From Paludibacteraceae bacterium (lineage in GTDB: Bacteria > Bacteroidota > Bacteroidia > Bacteroidales > Paludibacteraceae): a stretch of DNA of 64,000 nt. Shown piece by piece: positions 8,284 through 17,901 of this stretch. Location: positions 1 to 64,000 of the forward strand of contig JAKSKX010000015.1 of NCBI GenBank assembly GCA_024401535.1. Direction: 5' to 3'. The position numbers and the translations under genes were made by a program. The notes beneath the pieces are model-generated. The model was not told the DNA's origin, ran no database searches, and was given only the letters and a program-made list of their open reading frames with translations. Position 1 is the stretch's first letter. Each line of letters starts with the position of its first letter.

Positions 8284-9768
8284 ATGGCAAAAGAATTGAC
8301 TCCACGCGCAGAGAACTACTCGCAGTGGTACAATGATTTGGTAGTAAAGGCAGACCTTGCAGAGCAATCGCCTGTAAGAGGATGTATGGTAATCAAACCT
8401 TACGGATATGCTATTTGGGAGAAGATGCAGCACGAACTTGACACTCGTTTCAAAGAGACTGGCCACGTAAACGCATACTTTCCACTACTTATTCCTAAGT
8501 CATTCCTTTCTAGAGAGGCTGAACACGTTGAGGGTTTCGCCAAGGAGTGTGCAGTTGTAACTCACTACCGCTTGAAGACAAACGAAACTGGTGATGGCGT
8601 TGTTGTCGATCCTGAGGCAAAGCTTGAAGAGGAGCTAATCGTTCGTCCTACATCAGAAACTATCATCTGGAACACTTACAAAGGTTGGATTCACAGCTAC
8701 CGCGACCTTCCTATCCTTTGCAACCAGTGGGCTAACGTAATGCGCTGGGAGATGCGTACTCGTCCTTTCCTTCGTACTGCAGAGTTTTTGTGGCAGGAAG
8801 GTCACACAGCACATGAGACACGTGAGGAAGCAGAGGCAGAGGCACAGAAGATGCTTCACGTTTACGGAGACTTTGCAGAAAACGTAATGGCTGTTCCTGT
8901 AATCAAAGGTGTAAAGAGCGAGACTGAGCGTTTTGCCGGTGCTGTTGACACATATACTATCGAGGCTCTAATGCAAGATGGCAAGGCTCTACAGAGCGGT
9001 ACATCCCATTTCCTTGGACAGAACTTTGCAAAAGCTTTCGATGCTCAGTTCCAGAACAGAGAAGGAGGTATGGACTATGTTTGGGCTACTTCTTGGGGTG
9101 TTTCAACTCGTTTGATGGGAGCTTTGATCATGACTCACTCAGATGACAATGGTCTTGTTCTTCCTCCAAAACTAGCTCCAATTCAGGTTGTAATCGTTCC
9201 TATATTCAAGGGAGACGACCAGAAGAACGCTATCGCTGAGAAGCTAGATCCAATCATGAAAGAGTTGAAATCAAAGGGCATCACTGTCAAATATGATGAT
9301 GACTCTCAGAAGCGCCCTGGATTCAAGTTCGCTGAATACGAGTTGAAAGGTATTCCTGTTAGAATCTGTATGGGTGCAAGAGACCTAGAGAACGGCACTA
9401 TCGAGGTGGCACGTCGTGACAACTTGACTAAGGAGAGCATCAACCTAACAGATACTGTGTCATACGTAGAGAACCTTCTTGCAGATATCCAATCTAACAT
9501 GTTGAAGAAGGCTATGGACTTCCGTAACTCAAGCATCAAGACAGTTGACACTTACGAGGAGTTCAAGACTGAAATCGAGAAGGGCGGATTCATTCTTGCT
9601 CATTGGGACGGTACTGCTGAGACTGAAGCTCTTATCAAGGAGGAGACTAAGGCAACAATCCGTTGCGTTCCTTTCGACAGCTACATTGCAGGAGACAAGG
9701 AGCCGGGCAAATGTATGGTTACAGGCAAACCAAGCAAGTGCAGAGTTTTGTTTGCTCGCTCTTATTAA
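8284..9768 (+). CDS. proS: Prolyl-tRNA synthetase (archaeal/eukaryotic-type)
   Basis: Charges tRNA-Pro with proline. The 494-residue length and the start ([24 protein letters not shown]) identify the short archaeal/eukaryote-like ProRS without the bacterial editing insertion. Class II motifs are visible: motif 2 around [21 protein letters not shown] and motif 3 around [19 protein letters not shown]. The anticodon-binding domain follows ([12 protein letters not shown] onward), with a C-terminal extension ending in CRVLFARSY, usual for this type. The gene is monocistronic, with its own promoter box and a strong terminator. Confidence 0.97.
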   Translation: MAKELTPRAENYSQWYNDLVVKADLAEQSPVRGCMVIKPYGYAIWEKMQHELDTRFKETGHVNAYFPLLIPKSFLSREAEHVEGFAKECAVVTHYRLKTNETGDGVVVDPEAKLEEELIVRPTSETIIWNTYKGWIHSYRDLPILCNQWANVMRWEMRTRPFLRTAEFLWQEGHTAHETREEAEAEAQKMLHVYGDFAENVMAVPVIKGVKSETERFAGAVDTYTIEALMQDGKALQSGTSHFLGQNFAKAFDAQFQNREGGMDYVWATSWGVSTRLMGALIMTHSDDNGLVLPPKLAPIQVVIVPIFKGDDQKNAIAEKLDPIMKELKSKGITVKYDDDSQKRPGFKFAEYELKGIPVRICMGARDLENGTIEVARRDNLTKESINLTDTVSYVENLLADIQSNMLKKAMDFRNSSIKTVDTYEEFKTEIEKGGFILAHWDGTAETEALIKEETKATIRCVPFDSYIAGDKEPGKCMVTGKPSKCRVLFARSY

Positions 9769-9800
9769 CAGGCTTTATCGTAACAGATACAATAACAAAC

Positions 9801-9830
9801 AAAAAGACGAGGCATAACCTCGTCTTTTTT
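9801..9830 (+). terminator. Rho-independent terminator of proS
   Basis: AAAAAGACGAGG and CCTCGTCTTTTT form a perfect 12-bp stem with a five-base loop, followed by further T residues. Confidence 0.92.
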
Positions 9831-9844
9831 ATATATCTAAGTAT

Positions 9845-10381
9845 ATGAACATAATTATATTGTCAGGAAGCCCACGAAACGGAGGGAATACAGAACAACT
9901 GGTGGATGCTTTTGTTTCAGGAGCATCAAATCAACATAGTGTCGAAGTGATATCCATAAATGACTATCACATAAATCCCTGCATTGGATGCAACTCCTGC
10001 TTCAAAAGAGATGACAATTCATGTTTTCAGAATGACAACATGAAAACCATCTATTCCAAACTCAAAAGCGCAGATATGCTTGTCATTGCTTCTCCGGTTT
10101 ACTTTTATGGAATCAGCGCTCAATTAAAGGCAATAATCGACAGATGCCATAACCCAATCAGAAACACTTTCAACATCAAACAAACAGCTCTAATCCTTGT
10201 TGGAGCAGCTACATTGCCAGAGCTTTTCGACAGTATAATAACTCAATATGAACTTTGCCTTAAATTCTTTAACCTCAAGGATTCTGGTAGAGTTCTTGTC
10301 AGCGGCTGCAGAGACAAAAAAGATGTAGAAAAAACAGACGCTTTAAGACAAGCATACGAACTTGGAAGAAGTATCGAATAG
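9845..10381 (+). CDS. Flavodoxin-fold NAD(P)H-dependent oxidoreductase with CxxCxxC motif
   Basis: A 178-residue FMN-binding reductase of the flavodoxin/NADPH-dependent FMN reductase group. The phosphate loop SGSPRNGGNTEQL (residues about 7-19) and SPVYFYGISAQLKAIIDR (about 80-97) are diagnostic. CIGCNSCFKRDDNSC near residue 46 gives a Cys cluster like that of iron-sulfur flavoproteins, though the fourth ligand spacing differs, so a bound [4Fe-4S] cluster is uncertain. Physiological substrate is unknown. The gene starts 15 nt after the proS terminator and converges on the next gene with only 14 nt between. Confidence 0.82.
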   Translation: MNIIILSGSPRNGGNTEQLVDAFVSGASNQHSVEVISINDYHINPCIGCNSCFKRDDNSCFQNDNMKTIYSKLKSADMLVIASPVYFYGISAQLKAIIDRCHNPIRNTFNIKQTALILVGAATLPELFDSIITQYELCLKFFNLKDSGRVLVSGCRDKKDVEKTDALRQAYELGRSIE

Positions 10382-10395
10382 GAAGGCTTCTTATT

Positions 10396-12552
10396 CTACT
10401 TAATTCGCTTGTAAAAATTAACTAGCCAATTCTGTAATGGGTAAGGCTTTCCGACAAGACTTACTCCATTCTCGTCTTTTGCCCTGTAATTGACAGAACC
10501 ATTGGGAATGCCTCTTTCTGTTGAATCATCCCAATAGTTGTACAAACTTTGCCATGAGTCACTATCCCTAACATTTCCAGAACCGTTTCTTCCATATCCA
10601 GCATAGGAAATCTCTAACTTTGTGCATTCTTCCATATTTATTGAAGTCTTCAATAATATCTTATTGCCTTCTATCTTAATATCAGATAACGGCACCTCTT
10701 TATCATCAGCTAACAAAACAAAACCATAATTAGAAACGGATTCCTTTGTCCAAGTGTCAAACACTAAAGGCGCAGCTGGCACATAACAATCTATAGACAA
10801 CTCATTCTTTTGAACTGTATAGCAAAAAGGAACGATAGGCATACAATCTTCTTTGTTAATAAAAACTTGAGACAATGACTTTGCCATACTCTCTCCATAC
10901 CATCTATATCCATTCACAGACAAATGGCCACCACCATAGTCTGGCGTGAAATATGTAGGATTCAATAAAAATACGTCATCATTCTCTAAAGCGAACTCCA
11001 CTTGAGCCATATTTATGGACAACACCCTATTATTTATATAATATCCGCCAATCATATAAATGAAAAACAATGGCTTCTTAGTCTGCCCATACTCTTTCAT
11101 TATATCAGCCTGCATATCATTCTTTAGTTTAAGCAAATATGCCTTGTACTCATCTTTGCTACTGGTTGCATTTGTATTCGGTATTAATCCATTCCCTGAC
11201 AATTCAATGTAATTGTATTCTCCCTGCATAAATACAATCGCACTACAGCTAATTGTTTTGCCCTCTGACAAGGCGGCTTGGCTAGCTGACCTAAGACATT
11301 TCATGAACTCTACATCATAAAAATTAGTACCATTCGTACAATTCTTAGACAATTTTTCGATACTACGTCCTCCTTCTCCACAATTAGTGCCAACAAACTT
11401 TTGGTCTTTGTCCACTATATTGTTATATTGCTTGGCAAAAGCATGTGTCAAAGCCACTATTGGCTCTTCTCCTCCACTCGACCATGGTGCAGAAACTAAA
11501 GGATTAAAGACCAAACTACCATCGTTTCCATGGTTAATCAATGGCAAAGAACCTACCATATAACAGTTCTCAATCGAATCTGTTGTGATGACGGTACCTG
11601 CCTGCCAGCCCATTCCCAAAGATTGCCCATACAATATGACATGAGAATAGTCAGTAGTTCCTATTTCCTGATAATCTATCAGCAAATCGCTGTTATTAAA
11701 CCAAACAGACTTACAATTACCAAAGGTTCCCAATCCTATTTGAACTTTGCCTACTTTGTTATCAATAAAGGCTTCCAGATCCAGACAGTTATAAAAAGCT
11801 TTGGTTCCTATACTAACAACACTGCGAGGTATATTGAGTTTCTCTATACTTTCACAAAAAGCGAACGCTTCTTCCCCTATTCTAGCAACTCCTTCAGGTA
11901 TATTTATGCCTGCCAAATTACTGCAACCATAAAAGGCCTTGTCTTCGATACTAGTGACAGTATTAGGCAACGATACTGAAACAACTCTACAGTTTTGTGG
12001 ATTTTCTGTTGAACGTACAAAAGAATAGCTTCCTATACCTGTCACGTCATATTCCCTTCCTCCTATAGAAACTCTACCTGGAATTACAACTTCCTTCGAA
12101 TAACCTAAGTATTTAATAAGGGTCACTGTTGAATCCGATGTTACGACAAACTCTGCATTTAGCAGGAAATCCTCAAGAGGATCTGTTACATATTCGAAAG
12201 ACAATTCATCTAGAAGATCAGTCCTATAAACGAACAGCAGTGAATCCTCTGTTTTTATGTAAAGGTTAGGAATAATCTTGATTGATGAAGACAGTGTATC
12301 TGCATCAAAAGCTACAGAAGGGAACATATCATCAGCCATGACAACTTCATACCCTAAATGATTTAGGTCTTGCATCTGCCTATTAGCAATAATAGTATCC
12401 AAATTCGTATTTACAAATACTTCATGTAAAACTGAAACATCATACCTTTTCATCGAACCATCTGTTCTTTTTACAACCATATAGTTTGATGCGAACATTT
12501 TCAATATGTTCACAAACAAAAATGTGATAATAAATAGTAGCTTACTCTTCAT
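10396..12552 (-). CDS. Secreted BspA-type LRR protein fused to an SGNH/sialate acetylesterase-like domain
   Basis: A 718-residue exported protein. A signal peptide (residues 1-21) is followed by a short beta motif (YMVVKRTDGSMKRYDVSVLHEV) common at the start of Bacteroidota secreted proteins. BspA-type leucine-rich repeats (LRR_5) occupy about residues 130-285, with repeated units such as TSIEDKAFYGCSNLAGINIP. From about residue 303 an SGNH-type esterase domain follows. Its block I is ILYGQSLGMGWQ with Ser near 311, its block resembling QGE is VFMQGEYNYIE, and its catalytic His block is GGGHLSVNGYRWYGE. The SASA/CE6-like pattern suggests removal of acetyl groups from sialic acid or plant polysaccharide; the repeats probably mediate binding. 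A C-terminal beta domain of about 120 residues is unassigned. It stands alone, with no close same-strand neighbour. Confidence 0.78.
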   Translation of the reverse strand: MKSKLLFIITFLFVNILKMFASNYMVVKRTDGSMKRYDVSVLHEVFVNTNLDTIIANRQMQDLNHLGYEVVMADDMFPSVAFDADTLSSSIKIIPNLYIKTEDSLLFVYRTDLLDELSFEYVTDPLEDFLLNAEFVVTSDSTVTLIKYLGYSKEVVIPGRVSIGGREYDVTGIGSYSFVRSTENPQNCRVVSVSLPNTVTSIEDKAFYGCSNLAGINIPEGVARIGEEAFAFCESIEKLNIPRSVVSIGTKAFYNCLDLEAFIDNKVGKVQIGLGTFGNCKSVWFNNSDLLIDYQEIGTTDYSHVILYGQSLGMGWQAGTVITTDSIENCYMVGSLPLINHGNDGSLVFNPLVSAPWSSGGEEPIVALTHAFAKQYNNIVDKDQKFVGTNCGEGGRSIEKLSKNCTNGTNFYDVEFMKCLRSASQAALSEGKTISCSAIVFMQGEYNYIELSGNGLIPNTNATSSKDEYKAYLLKLKNDMQADIMKEYGQTKKPLFFIYMIGGYYINNRVLSINMAQVEFALENDDVFLLNPTYFTPDYGGGHLSVNGYRWYGESMAKSLSQVFINKEDCMPIVPFCYTVQKNELSIDCYVPAAPLVFDTWTKESVSNYGFVLLADDKEVPLSDIKIEGNKILLKTSINMEECTKLEISYAGYGRNGSGNVRDSDSWQSLYNYWDDSTERGIPNGSVNYRAKDENGVSLVGKPYPLQNWLVNFYKRIK

Positions 12553-12953
12553 TCTAGTAATAATTAAAGTAGTTTCATCCCTAATTTATATTCTATTCTT
12601 ATTACATTTCAATAACTTTTCAAACTCATCATGTCAAATTCAACCTCTTTTATCCAAAAGCCAGTTATATTCATGCAGAATTGTATCTGGTCTTTTTCTA
12701 TGTAATTTTGACACTTATAACTTGCATATTCCCTCAACAAAAGAAAAAAATTCAAGTCAAAAACTGCTGCAGCTCTTTACAACAATGAAATACAAGTTGT
12801 CGGAAAGGATACAAGATATTTGAAATTCATATTGTCTCTTGTCTAAACGAAATGTATTCTTCTATGATTATCACAACACAAAAAACTCTGTATTTGGGGA
12901 ATTATTATAAAAACTAAGTTACAAATGCTGTGAATCAAGTATTTTCAAAGACT
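12553..12953. other. Intergenic region, no gene seen
   Basis: About 400 AT-rich bases between two minus-strand genes. An open frame here on the plus strand has no recognisable features. No convincing TAnnTTTG box or terminator was found. Confidence 0.5.
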
Positions 12954-13970
12954 TTATTTAGAGTTCAACTGAACATCCAAATAAATGGGCAGATGATCGG
13001 AATAACCTTTGTACGAAAAGAAATTACCCTTGAATGACCTCTTGGGAACTTTCACACCCTTTGCATTCTTCTCCAGTATAAAGTCTTCGTAAAATATCAT
13101 CACATCTTCTGGCTTGCAATATGTACAGCTTCGCGAATCCAACATAGATGGAGAAACTATCATCTGATCCAATACACCCCACTCTCCTGCAAAATAATGA
13201 GTACCGATACTTCCACTTCCATTGTATTTGTACATCAAATTATATAGTGCTTTCGGCTCGATTTTGCCATCAAAAGCAACTGCGCCAAGTGTATCCTTTA
13301 CAGATGCGTTGTTTGGGTAGTCATTCAAGTCTCCCATAATCACAACATTTGAATTTGGATTCAAATCATAAATGGAATCGACTTTCTCACGCAACACTCT
13401 CGCAGCCTTGAACCTTCTGTGTTCCGAGACTAATTCACCACCGTATCGGCTTGGCCAATGATTTACAAACACGTGCAGTGTATCCCCGTTGGAAAGAATT
13501 CCCGTAGCAAACAGTATCTCTCGCGTTGACTTTTCCGGCACATCAACATTAAGAAACTCTGTTTTTACAAGATGAAACTCTGCACTGTCATACAGCAAAG
13601 CGACATCAATTCCTCGCTCGTCATGGCTCTCTCTATGAACGAACTTGTAATTCTGGGATGCAAGTTGCGTACGTTCAGTCAAATACCTGAGAACAAAGTC
13701 GTTCTCTATCTCAATCAGCCCAATAACAGCGGGCTTCTCCCACTCCCCTATTGCTGTCAGCACAGAAGCTATATTTCTAGTCTTTCTTTGAAACTTTTTT
13801 GAAGACCATTCTTTGTCTCCAAGCGGAGTGAATTCCATATCACTCTTACCCTCGCAGTGAACTGTGTCGAACAAGTTTTCACAATTATACGATACTATTC
13901 TGATACTCTTGGCCTCTACAACAAGAGAAAAGAAGAACGCGAATATGAAAAAGAAGAGTCTAATACTCAT
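12954..13970 (-). CDS. Secreted endonuclease/exonuclease/phosphatase-family protein
   Basis: A 338-residue exported protein with the EEP (DNase I-like) fold. A signal peptide (SIRLFFFIFAFFFSLVVEAKS) precedes RIVSYNCENLFDT, the first EEP strand with its metal-binding Asn. Then come IGLIEIEND (metal Glu), HVFVNHWPSRYGGE (catalytic His), VVIMGDLNDYPNN (Asp and Asn) and the terminal SDHLPIYLDV (Asp-His). All catalytic motifs are intact, so nuclease or phosphodiesterase activity outside the cytoplasm is likely, substrate unknown. The ATG at 13970 overlaps the end of the upstream gene by 11 nt, which indicates translational coupling; this start also gives the cleanest signal peptide. It is last in the four-gene operon 12954-17297. 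Confidence 0.87.
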   Translation of the reverse strand: MSIRLFFFIFAFFFSLVVEAKSIRIVSYNCENLFDTVHCEGKSDMEFTPLGDKEWSSKKFQRKTRNIASVLTAIGEWEKPAVIGLIEIENDFVLRYLTERTQLASQNYKFVHRESHDERGIDVALLYDSAEFHLVKTEFLNVDVPEKSTREILFATGILSNGDTLHVFVNHWPSRYGGELVSEHRRFKAARVLREKVDSIYDLNPNSNVVIMGDLNDYPNNASVKDTLGAVAFDGKIEPKALYNLMYKYNGSGSIGTHYFAGEWGVLDQMIVSPSMLDSRSCTYCKPEDVMIFYEDFILEKNAKGVKVPKRSFKGNFFSYKGYSDHLPIYLDVQLNSK

Positions 13971-15363
13971 AGGCACCTGCATCCGGATAGGAATTGTCAA
14001 TTCTGCTCTTTCCTTCAATATCAGCACTCAACTCCACTCTGTCCCTACAAAGCATAGGGTCAGCCATAGTACGAGCTACGGAAAGAGAATCAATATGAAA
14101 ATCAGCAAAATATCTACTTGCGTCTATGTTATACTTCAAATTCTCATTCCACTTGTTCTTGATATAGTATTTGTCATCGTCATCGTGAACTGTACGACAC
14201 TTCACAAGCGAATAGTAAAGTCCGAACTCAAAAGTCTCGGTCGGTAGCTGTGAAAATGGAGTGGACTCCGAGTAAAGTTCCGACTCCTTCGTTCCATAGA
14301 CAATGCTATTGTTAATCTCGACCTTCAAAGGTATGATATTCTCGTCATTCTCTCTGTCGGAAAGGGACAAAGCAGGGTGACGAACAGGACCATGATTGAA
14401 ATAGCTTGCTATAGTACAATGGTTGAACAGATAAGTACCTCCGATAAGTCTTACATTGTAAACACCTCCATTAGCAAAGAGCGAGTTGAAAGAATATACA
14501 AATGCATCCTCTATGACCAAAGCTCCATACTTGTTGTTTTGAATAGTTGTGTTACCTATGTAAAATGGCTTCTCGTTAGCTGTCGAATCTATTACAATGC
14601 CATACTCTCCACCGATAATATCTACGCCGAACAGCTCCAACTCGGGACAAGTCTTTTTGACATACACACCTTTCCACGAACCTGGAACACAAAAGTATGG
14701 AATGCTGCTTGTCATTCCATCTTGTCGGAAGTAACGCATAGAAACTCTGTTTCTGCTGCCTTCAACTTTCAAAGATCCAAATATGTCAACTTTAGCGCCG
14801 TTATGGAAAAGGAACTCCACAGAATCTCTAATTGTCAACGTAGCGCCTTCTGCAACTGTTAATGTTCCATATACCAAGTATGGATGCTCTCCGCCAAGTA
14901 CAGTATCTTTCTCTATCACCACGTCCTTCAACACATAGGGGGAAGCAGACACTCCAAACAATATAATCTTGTCTGTGTTTCCATTGTATGAAATGGCAAT
15001 CGAGTCCAAAAGAATATCACTTGCTTCTGAACTTACACACTGGACAAAAACATAAAGGCTGTCTCCGGAAAATAACTCAAGATTACTCTCTGACGTAGAA
15101 CTTTTGCCGTTTATATTTAGTTGGAATGCCTCCTCTGAACCGAGCTTCAATATCTTGTCAATACGTATATTCTCGCCAGAGTTATTGTATATCTTTATTG
15201 TTTTTGATGGAGTTATCATATCGGACAACACCCTGTCGAAATTCAATGTGTCAACAGAATATGACAAATGACAGCTGCTGTCGGAAGTAAACTCATCGTC
15301 AGTGCATGAAAAGAAAGAGACAAGCACTGAAAAACTTATTATGTAGAATAATAATCGCTTCAT
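13960..15363 (-). CDS. Beta-helix surface lipoprotein
   Basis: A 467-residue lipoprotein with a lipobox-like signal end (SVLVSFFSCTDDE). About residues 25-150 form an Ig-like module resembling the DUF1573 type (KTIKIYNNSGENIRIDKILK, then GDSLYVFVQC). The rest is a parallel beta-helix, seen in recurrent short strands with N and G turns (GALVIEDAFVYSFNSLFANGGVYNV and neighbours, TYLFNHCTIASY, VEINNSIVYG). It ends in the DAGAYEY type motif often found at the end of such beta-helix proteins. No catalytic residues can be named; binding or cleaving of polysaccharide is possible. It overlaps the nuclease gene by 11 nt and lies 5 nt after the Kelch lipoprotein gene. Confidence 0.72.
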   Translation of the reverse strand: MKRLLFYIISFSVLVSFFSCTDDEFTSDSSCHLSYSVDTLNFDRVLSDMITPSKTIKIYNNSGENIRIDKILKLGSEEAFQLNINGKSSTSESNLELFSGDSLYVFVQCVSSEASDILLDSIAISYNGNTDKIILFGVSASPYVLKDVVIEKDTVLGGEHPYLVYGTLTVAEGATLTIRDSVEFLFHNGAKVDIFGSLKVEGSRNRVSMRYFRQDGMTSSIPYFCVPGSWKGVYVKKTCPELELFGVDIIGGEYGIVIDSTANEKPFYIGNTTIQNNKYGALVIEDAFVYSFNSLFANGGVYNVRLIGGTYLFNHCTIASYFNHGPVRHPALSLSDRENDENIIPLKVEINNSIVYGTKESELYSESTPFSQLPTETFEFGLYYSLVKCRTVHDDDDKYYIKNKWNENLKYNIDASRYFADFHIDSLSVARTMADPMLCRDRVELSADIEGKSRIDNSYPDAGAYEY

Positions 15364-15368
15364 TATAA

Positions 15369-16658
15369 TTATTCAGACACTATGTATGAAAGCACAGAAC
15401 TTTGGCACTCAAACTCTGAATTCTCTCCCATACCTACGTAAAGCACATCATCTATTCTGAATCCGCACGCTTTTGCTCTAATATCTGAACCTGTAAGTCC
15501 AAGTCCAGTCCAATTTGTTCCGTCAAACCTAAAGAATTGGTCAGGAGACTCATACAAATCAGACTCTTTATAGATACCTCCGGCCAAATAAGCAGACTTT
15601 TCACCTGAAAATGCTACTGCATAGGCTACCCTAGGAGTTTCAGTCGAAACTACAGACCAAGAATCTGCATCAGAATCATAGGAATACAATGTGCTGTTGA
15701 ACTCGTTATTCTCGTTAAATCCACCGCCTACATACACTTTGCTGCCAATCTTGAACGAATACATACCTGTCAGGTTTCCGCCAATAAAGTCGTTCATCTG
15801 CTTCCAAGTGTCAGTCTCCACATCATAGCACCAAACCTCGCTTATATTCGCAAACTTGTCAGCATAACCACCAACAATATACGCTTTCTTTCCAATAAGG
15901 AACGTAGTCATTCCCGTTCTACCATAGCCTGGGAATCGAGATAACCTTGTCCACTCGTTTGTATCTGGATTATAGCTACAGCAAGTTACATTATAGAAAC
16001 TTTGTCCCATACCCAAAAAAACGTAACCTTTGCCGTCTAGAACAAACGATGTAGCCATATCAATGCCCTCTGTATAAGGGAAATCTGCAATCTGCGACCA
16101 CTCTTTGGTTTCGGTATCATACTGCCAGAAGTTCAAAGTCTTCTCGCCATTTTTCGACTTGCCCAAACCAACGTAACCTTTCTTGCCGATTGAAAATGCC
16201 ACAGAACCGCTACACTTCATTTCTGGCAAATTCGAAGTCTCCACCCAGTAGTTGCTGATTTGGAAGTCCTTGTTAATTGTAAACATTACAGGTTTTGTAG
16301 CGTAGGCACTTACCTCGTTCACGAGCTTATACTGGAAAAAATAGGACTCTCCAGCCTCAACTGGGAGATTGAACACCATTGTATCTGAAAGGTTTTTCAA
16401 GACTATGCTTTGAGTTGCAGACGAGTTCATAGATGCATCTTTTGAATACTTGAATTCCACATAGTCAACATCCGACACGGGCACATCACCTGAAATAATT
16501 GAACGGATAGTAGCCCCTTCCTCTCTGGAAAGGTCAATAATTTGTGTCTGCACACGCATTTTTGTCTGCTCAGGCACACTGTCGTCATGACAAGCTCCAA
16601 GCAGGAATGAAGCGGCAACCAATGCCACAAAATTTATTATAGAATATAATTTCTTCAT
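15369..16658 (-). CDS. Kelch-repeat lipoprotein
   Basis: A 429-residue lipoprotein (signal ending SFLLGACHDD). Residues about 30-125 form a fibronectin-like module. From about 140 onward four to five Kelch repeats build a beta-propeller; typical units are GKKAYIVGGYADKFANISEV and WCYDVETDTWKQM, with the GG doublet and spaced Tyr and Trp. Kelch propellers in Bacteroidota lipoproteins usually bind proteins or glycans. No ligand can be inferred. It lies between the outer-membrane protein gene (15 nt upstream) and the beta-helix lipoprotein gene (5 nt downstream). Confidence 0.83.
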   Translation of the reverse strand: MKKLYSIINFVALVAASFLLGACHDDSVPEQTKMRVQTQIIDLSREEGATIRSIISGDVPVSDVDYVEFKYSKDASMNSSATQSIVLKNLSDTMVFNLPVEAGESYFFQYKLVNEVSAYATKPVMFTINKDFQISNYWVETSNLPEMKCSGSVAFSIGKKGYVGLGKSKNGEKTLNFWQYDTETKEWSQIADFPYTEGIDMATSFVLDGKGYVFLGMGQSFYNVTCCSYNPDTNEWTRLSRFPGYGRTGMTTFLIGKKAYIVGGYADKFANISEVWCYDVETDTWKQMNDFIGGNLTGMYSFKIGSKVYVGGGFNENNEFNSTLYSYDSDADSWSVVSTETPRVAYAVAFSGEKSAYLAGGIYKESDLYESPDQFFRFDGTNWTGLGLTGSDIRAKACGFRIDDVLYVGMGENSEFECQSSVLSYIVSE

Positions 16659-16673
16659 TTCTCTAAATCCTAA

Positions 16674-17297
16674 TTAAAATCTCCATCCTAAACCTGCACG
16701 AAGCTCTGCACTCTTGAACTTGATTGTATTGCAACCGAGCTTTACAAGAAAGTTATTGAAATTAGCGATTACACCAAAGTCAACCTCATAGCCTTCGACT
16801 GTATTGTCATGCTCTTTCAAGTATGCGCCATCACAAGTTTCATACAGCAATCTGCGGTAGCCGTAACCACCTCCTAGGTAAGCAATTAGGTCTGGCACAA
16901 CCACATAGGTAACACCTCCGACAAGGCTTAGTCTGGAAACCTTGCTGTCTCCTGTCAGGAATGCCTTTTGTCCATTGTCTGCAACGCCATCGCTATTAAC
17001 AAACTTTGAACTCTTCTCGAAGTCGAAATTATTTACTTGAGCCGAAATATAGCCTCCGAACTGCTGCATGTACGCCAAAGTCAAACCGAAAGTAAAATCC
17101 TTATGGCTTGTAATTCCTACGCCCAATATTGGACAGAAGTGACTTCCGTTTATATCGGAAATTTCAACTATGTCGTCCTCTGAAAATGTTGTATCTGTAA
17201 CGGCCTCTCTTGAAAAATCACTTTCAGTTTCTTGGGCCACTGCCAAACCTGGCAACAGAAAAACGAGACACAACAAATATTTATATATCCTTTTCAT
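16674..17297 (-). CDS. Outer-membrane beta-barrel-like protein
   Basis: A 207-residue exported protein with a signal peptide (LLCLVFLLPGLAVAQ). Alternating hydrophobic and polar strands (VGITSHKDFTFGLTLAYMQQF, RLSLVGGVTYVVVPDLIAYL) and the C-terminal Phe (LRAGLGWRF) indicate a small outer-membrane beta-barrel of about eight strands. Function unknown. It is first in the operon with the Kelch and beta-helix lipoproteins and the secreted nuclease-fold protein, so it may anchor or export them. A TAnnTTTG box lies 25 nt upstream. Confidence 0.72.
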   Translation of the reverse strand: MKRIYKYLLCLVFLLPGLAVAQETESDFSREAVTDTTFSEDDIVEISDINGSHFCPILGVGITSHKDFTFGLTLAYMQQFGGYISAQVNNFDFEKSSKFVNSDGVADNGQKAFLTGDSKVSRLSLVGGVTYVVVPDLIAYLGGGYGYRRLLYETCDGAYLKEHDNTVEGYEVDFGVIANFNNFLVKLGCNTIKFKSAELRAGLGWRF

Positions 17298-17321
17298 TAT
17301 TTCTCACTATTTTACAACAAG

Positions 17322-17329
17322 CAAAGATA
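17322..17329 (-). promoter_or_regulatory. Predicted -7 promoter box of the envelope operon
   Basis: TATCTTTG on the minus strand, 25 nt before the outer-membrane protein gene. No clear -33 element. Confidence 0.55.
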
Positions 17330-17381
17330 ATAAAAATATGAATACGTAGCTAAAAATTAAGAGATAACACAAAAAGATGTC

Positions 17382-17885
17382 TCACTTAATTCGTATTATT
17401 TTGCCGTTTTTACATTTTTTTAATATTTTGCCCGTGTCCTTTGACGTGTCCTTTGATTTATTATATAGTTCAACAAGCTGTGAAATAACAGAATACATAC
17501 ACAACAGAAATATTATACAAAAAACTATATTAAGCCAAGTACAACTACAAGAAGCCAAAAACTCGTCTATGTATTTGCACTTGCGCATCTTTACAACATC
17601 TCCGACACTGATAAGGTTGTATTCATCTCTAACAAAACCTTCGGACTCGCATTTCTTGCCTTCGTAATAGAAATAAATGCTATAGAGAGTTCTCCTACTT
17701 CCTTTGCTCTTCTTTACATCAATAATCTCAACATCAAACTCGTCGCCTAAGTAATAGACACAAAGAGACTTAAATGGAATAAGAAAAGCATAACCCATTA
17801 CTATTACACCCAATAACAGCCAATAGAATCTGGATTCCGTCAACAACTTCTTTAATGTCGCCCATACAGTTTTGTCTCTTTCCAT
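17382..17885 (-). CDS. Small membrane protein, tandem paralogue B
   Basis: An unrecognised 167-residue protein. One membrane segment near residues 19-40 and another near 115-137 flank a small soluble beta-rich domain (DEFDVEIIDVKKSKGSRRTLY, then FYYEGKKCESEGFVRDEYNLISVGD). It ends with VVKMRKCKYIDEFLASCSC. The layout recalls DUF3592-type proteins. It is clearly homologous to the gene just upstream (17902-18360), sharing ATLKKL, DEFDVEII, EGK-C-S-G and VGDVVKMRKCK-ID-F-ASCSC in order, so the pair arose by tandem duplication. This copy has a Lys-rich C-terminal tail that the other lacks. Confidence 0.6.
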   Translation of the reverse strand: MERDKTVWATLKKLLTESRFYWLLLGVIVMGYAFLIPFKSLCVYYLGDEFDVEIIDVKKSKGSRRTLYSIYFYYEGKKCESEGFVRDEYNLISVGDVVKMRKCKYIDEFLASCSCTWLNIVFCIIFLLCMYSVISQLVELYNKSKDTSKDTGKILKKCKNGKIIRIK

Positions 17886-17901
17886 AACTTTAACTTCTTT
17901 T

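Noticed and set aside
12506-12823. A 105-codon plus-strand open frame
   Set aside because: It starts inside the signal peptide of the opposite gene and has no protein-like features.
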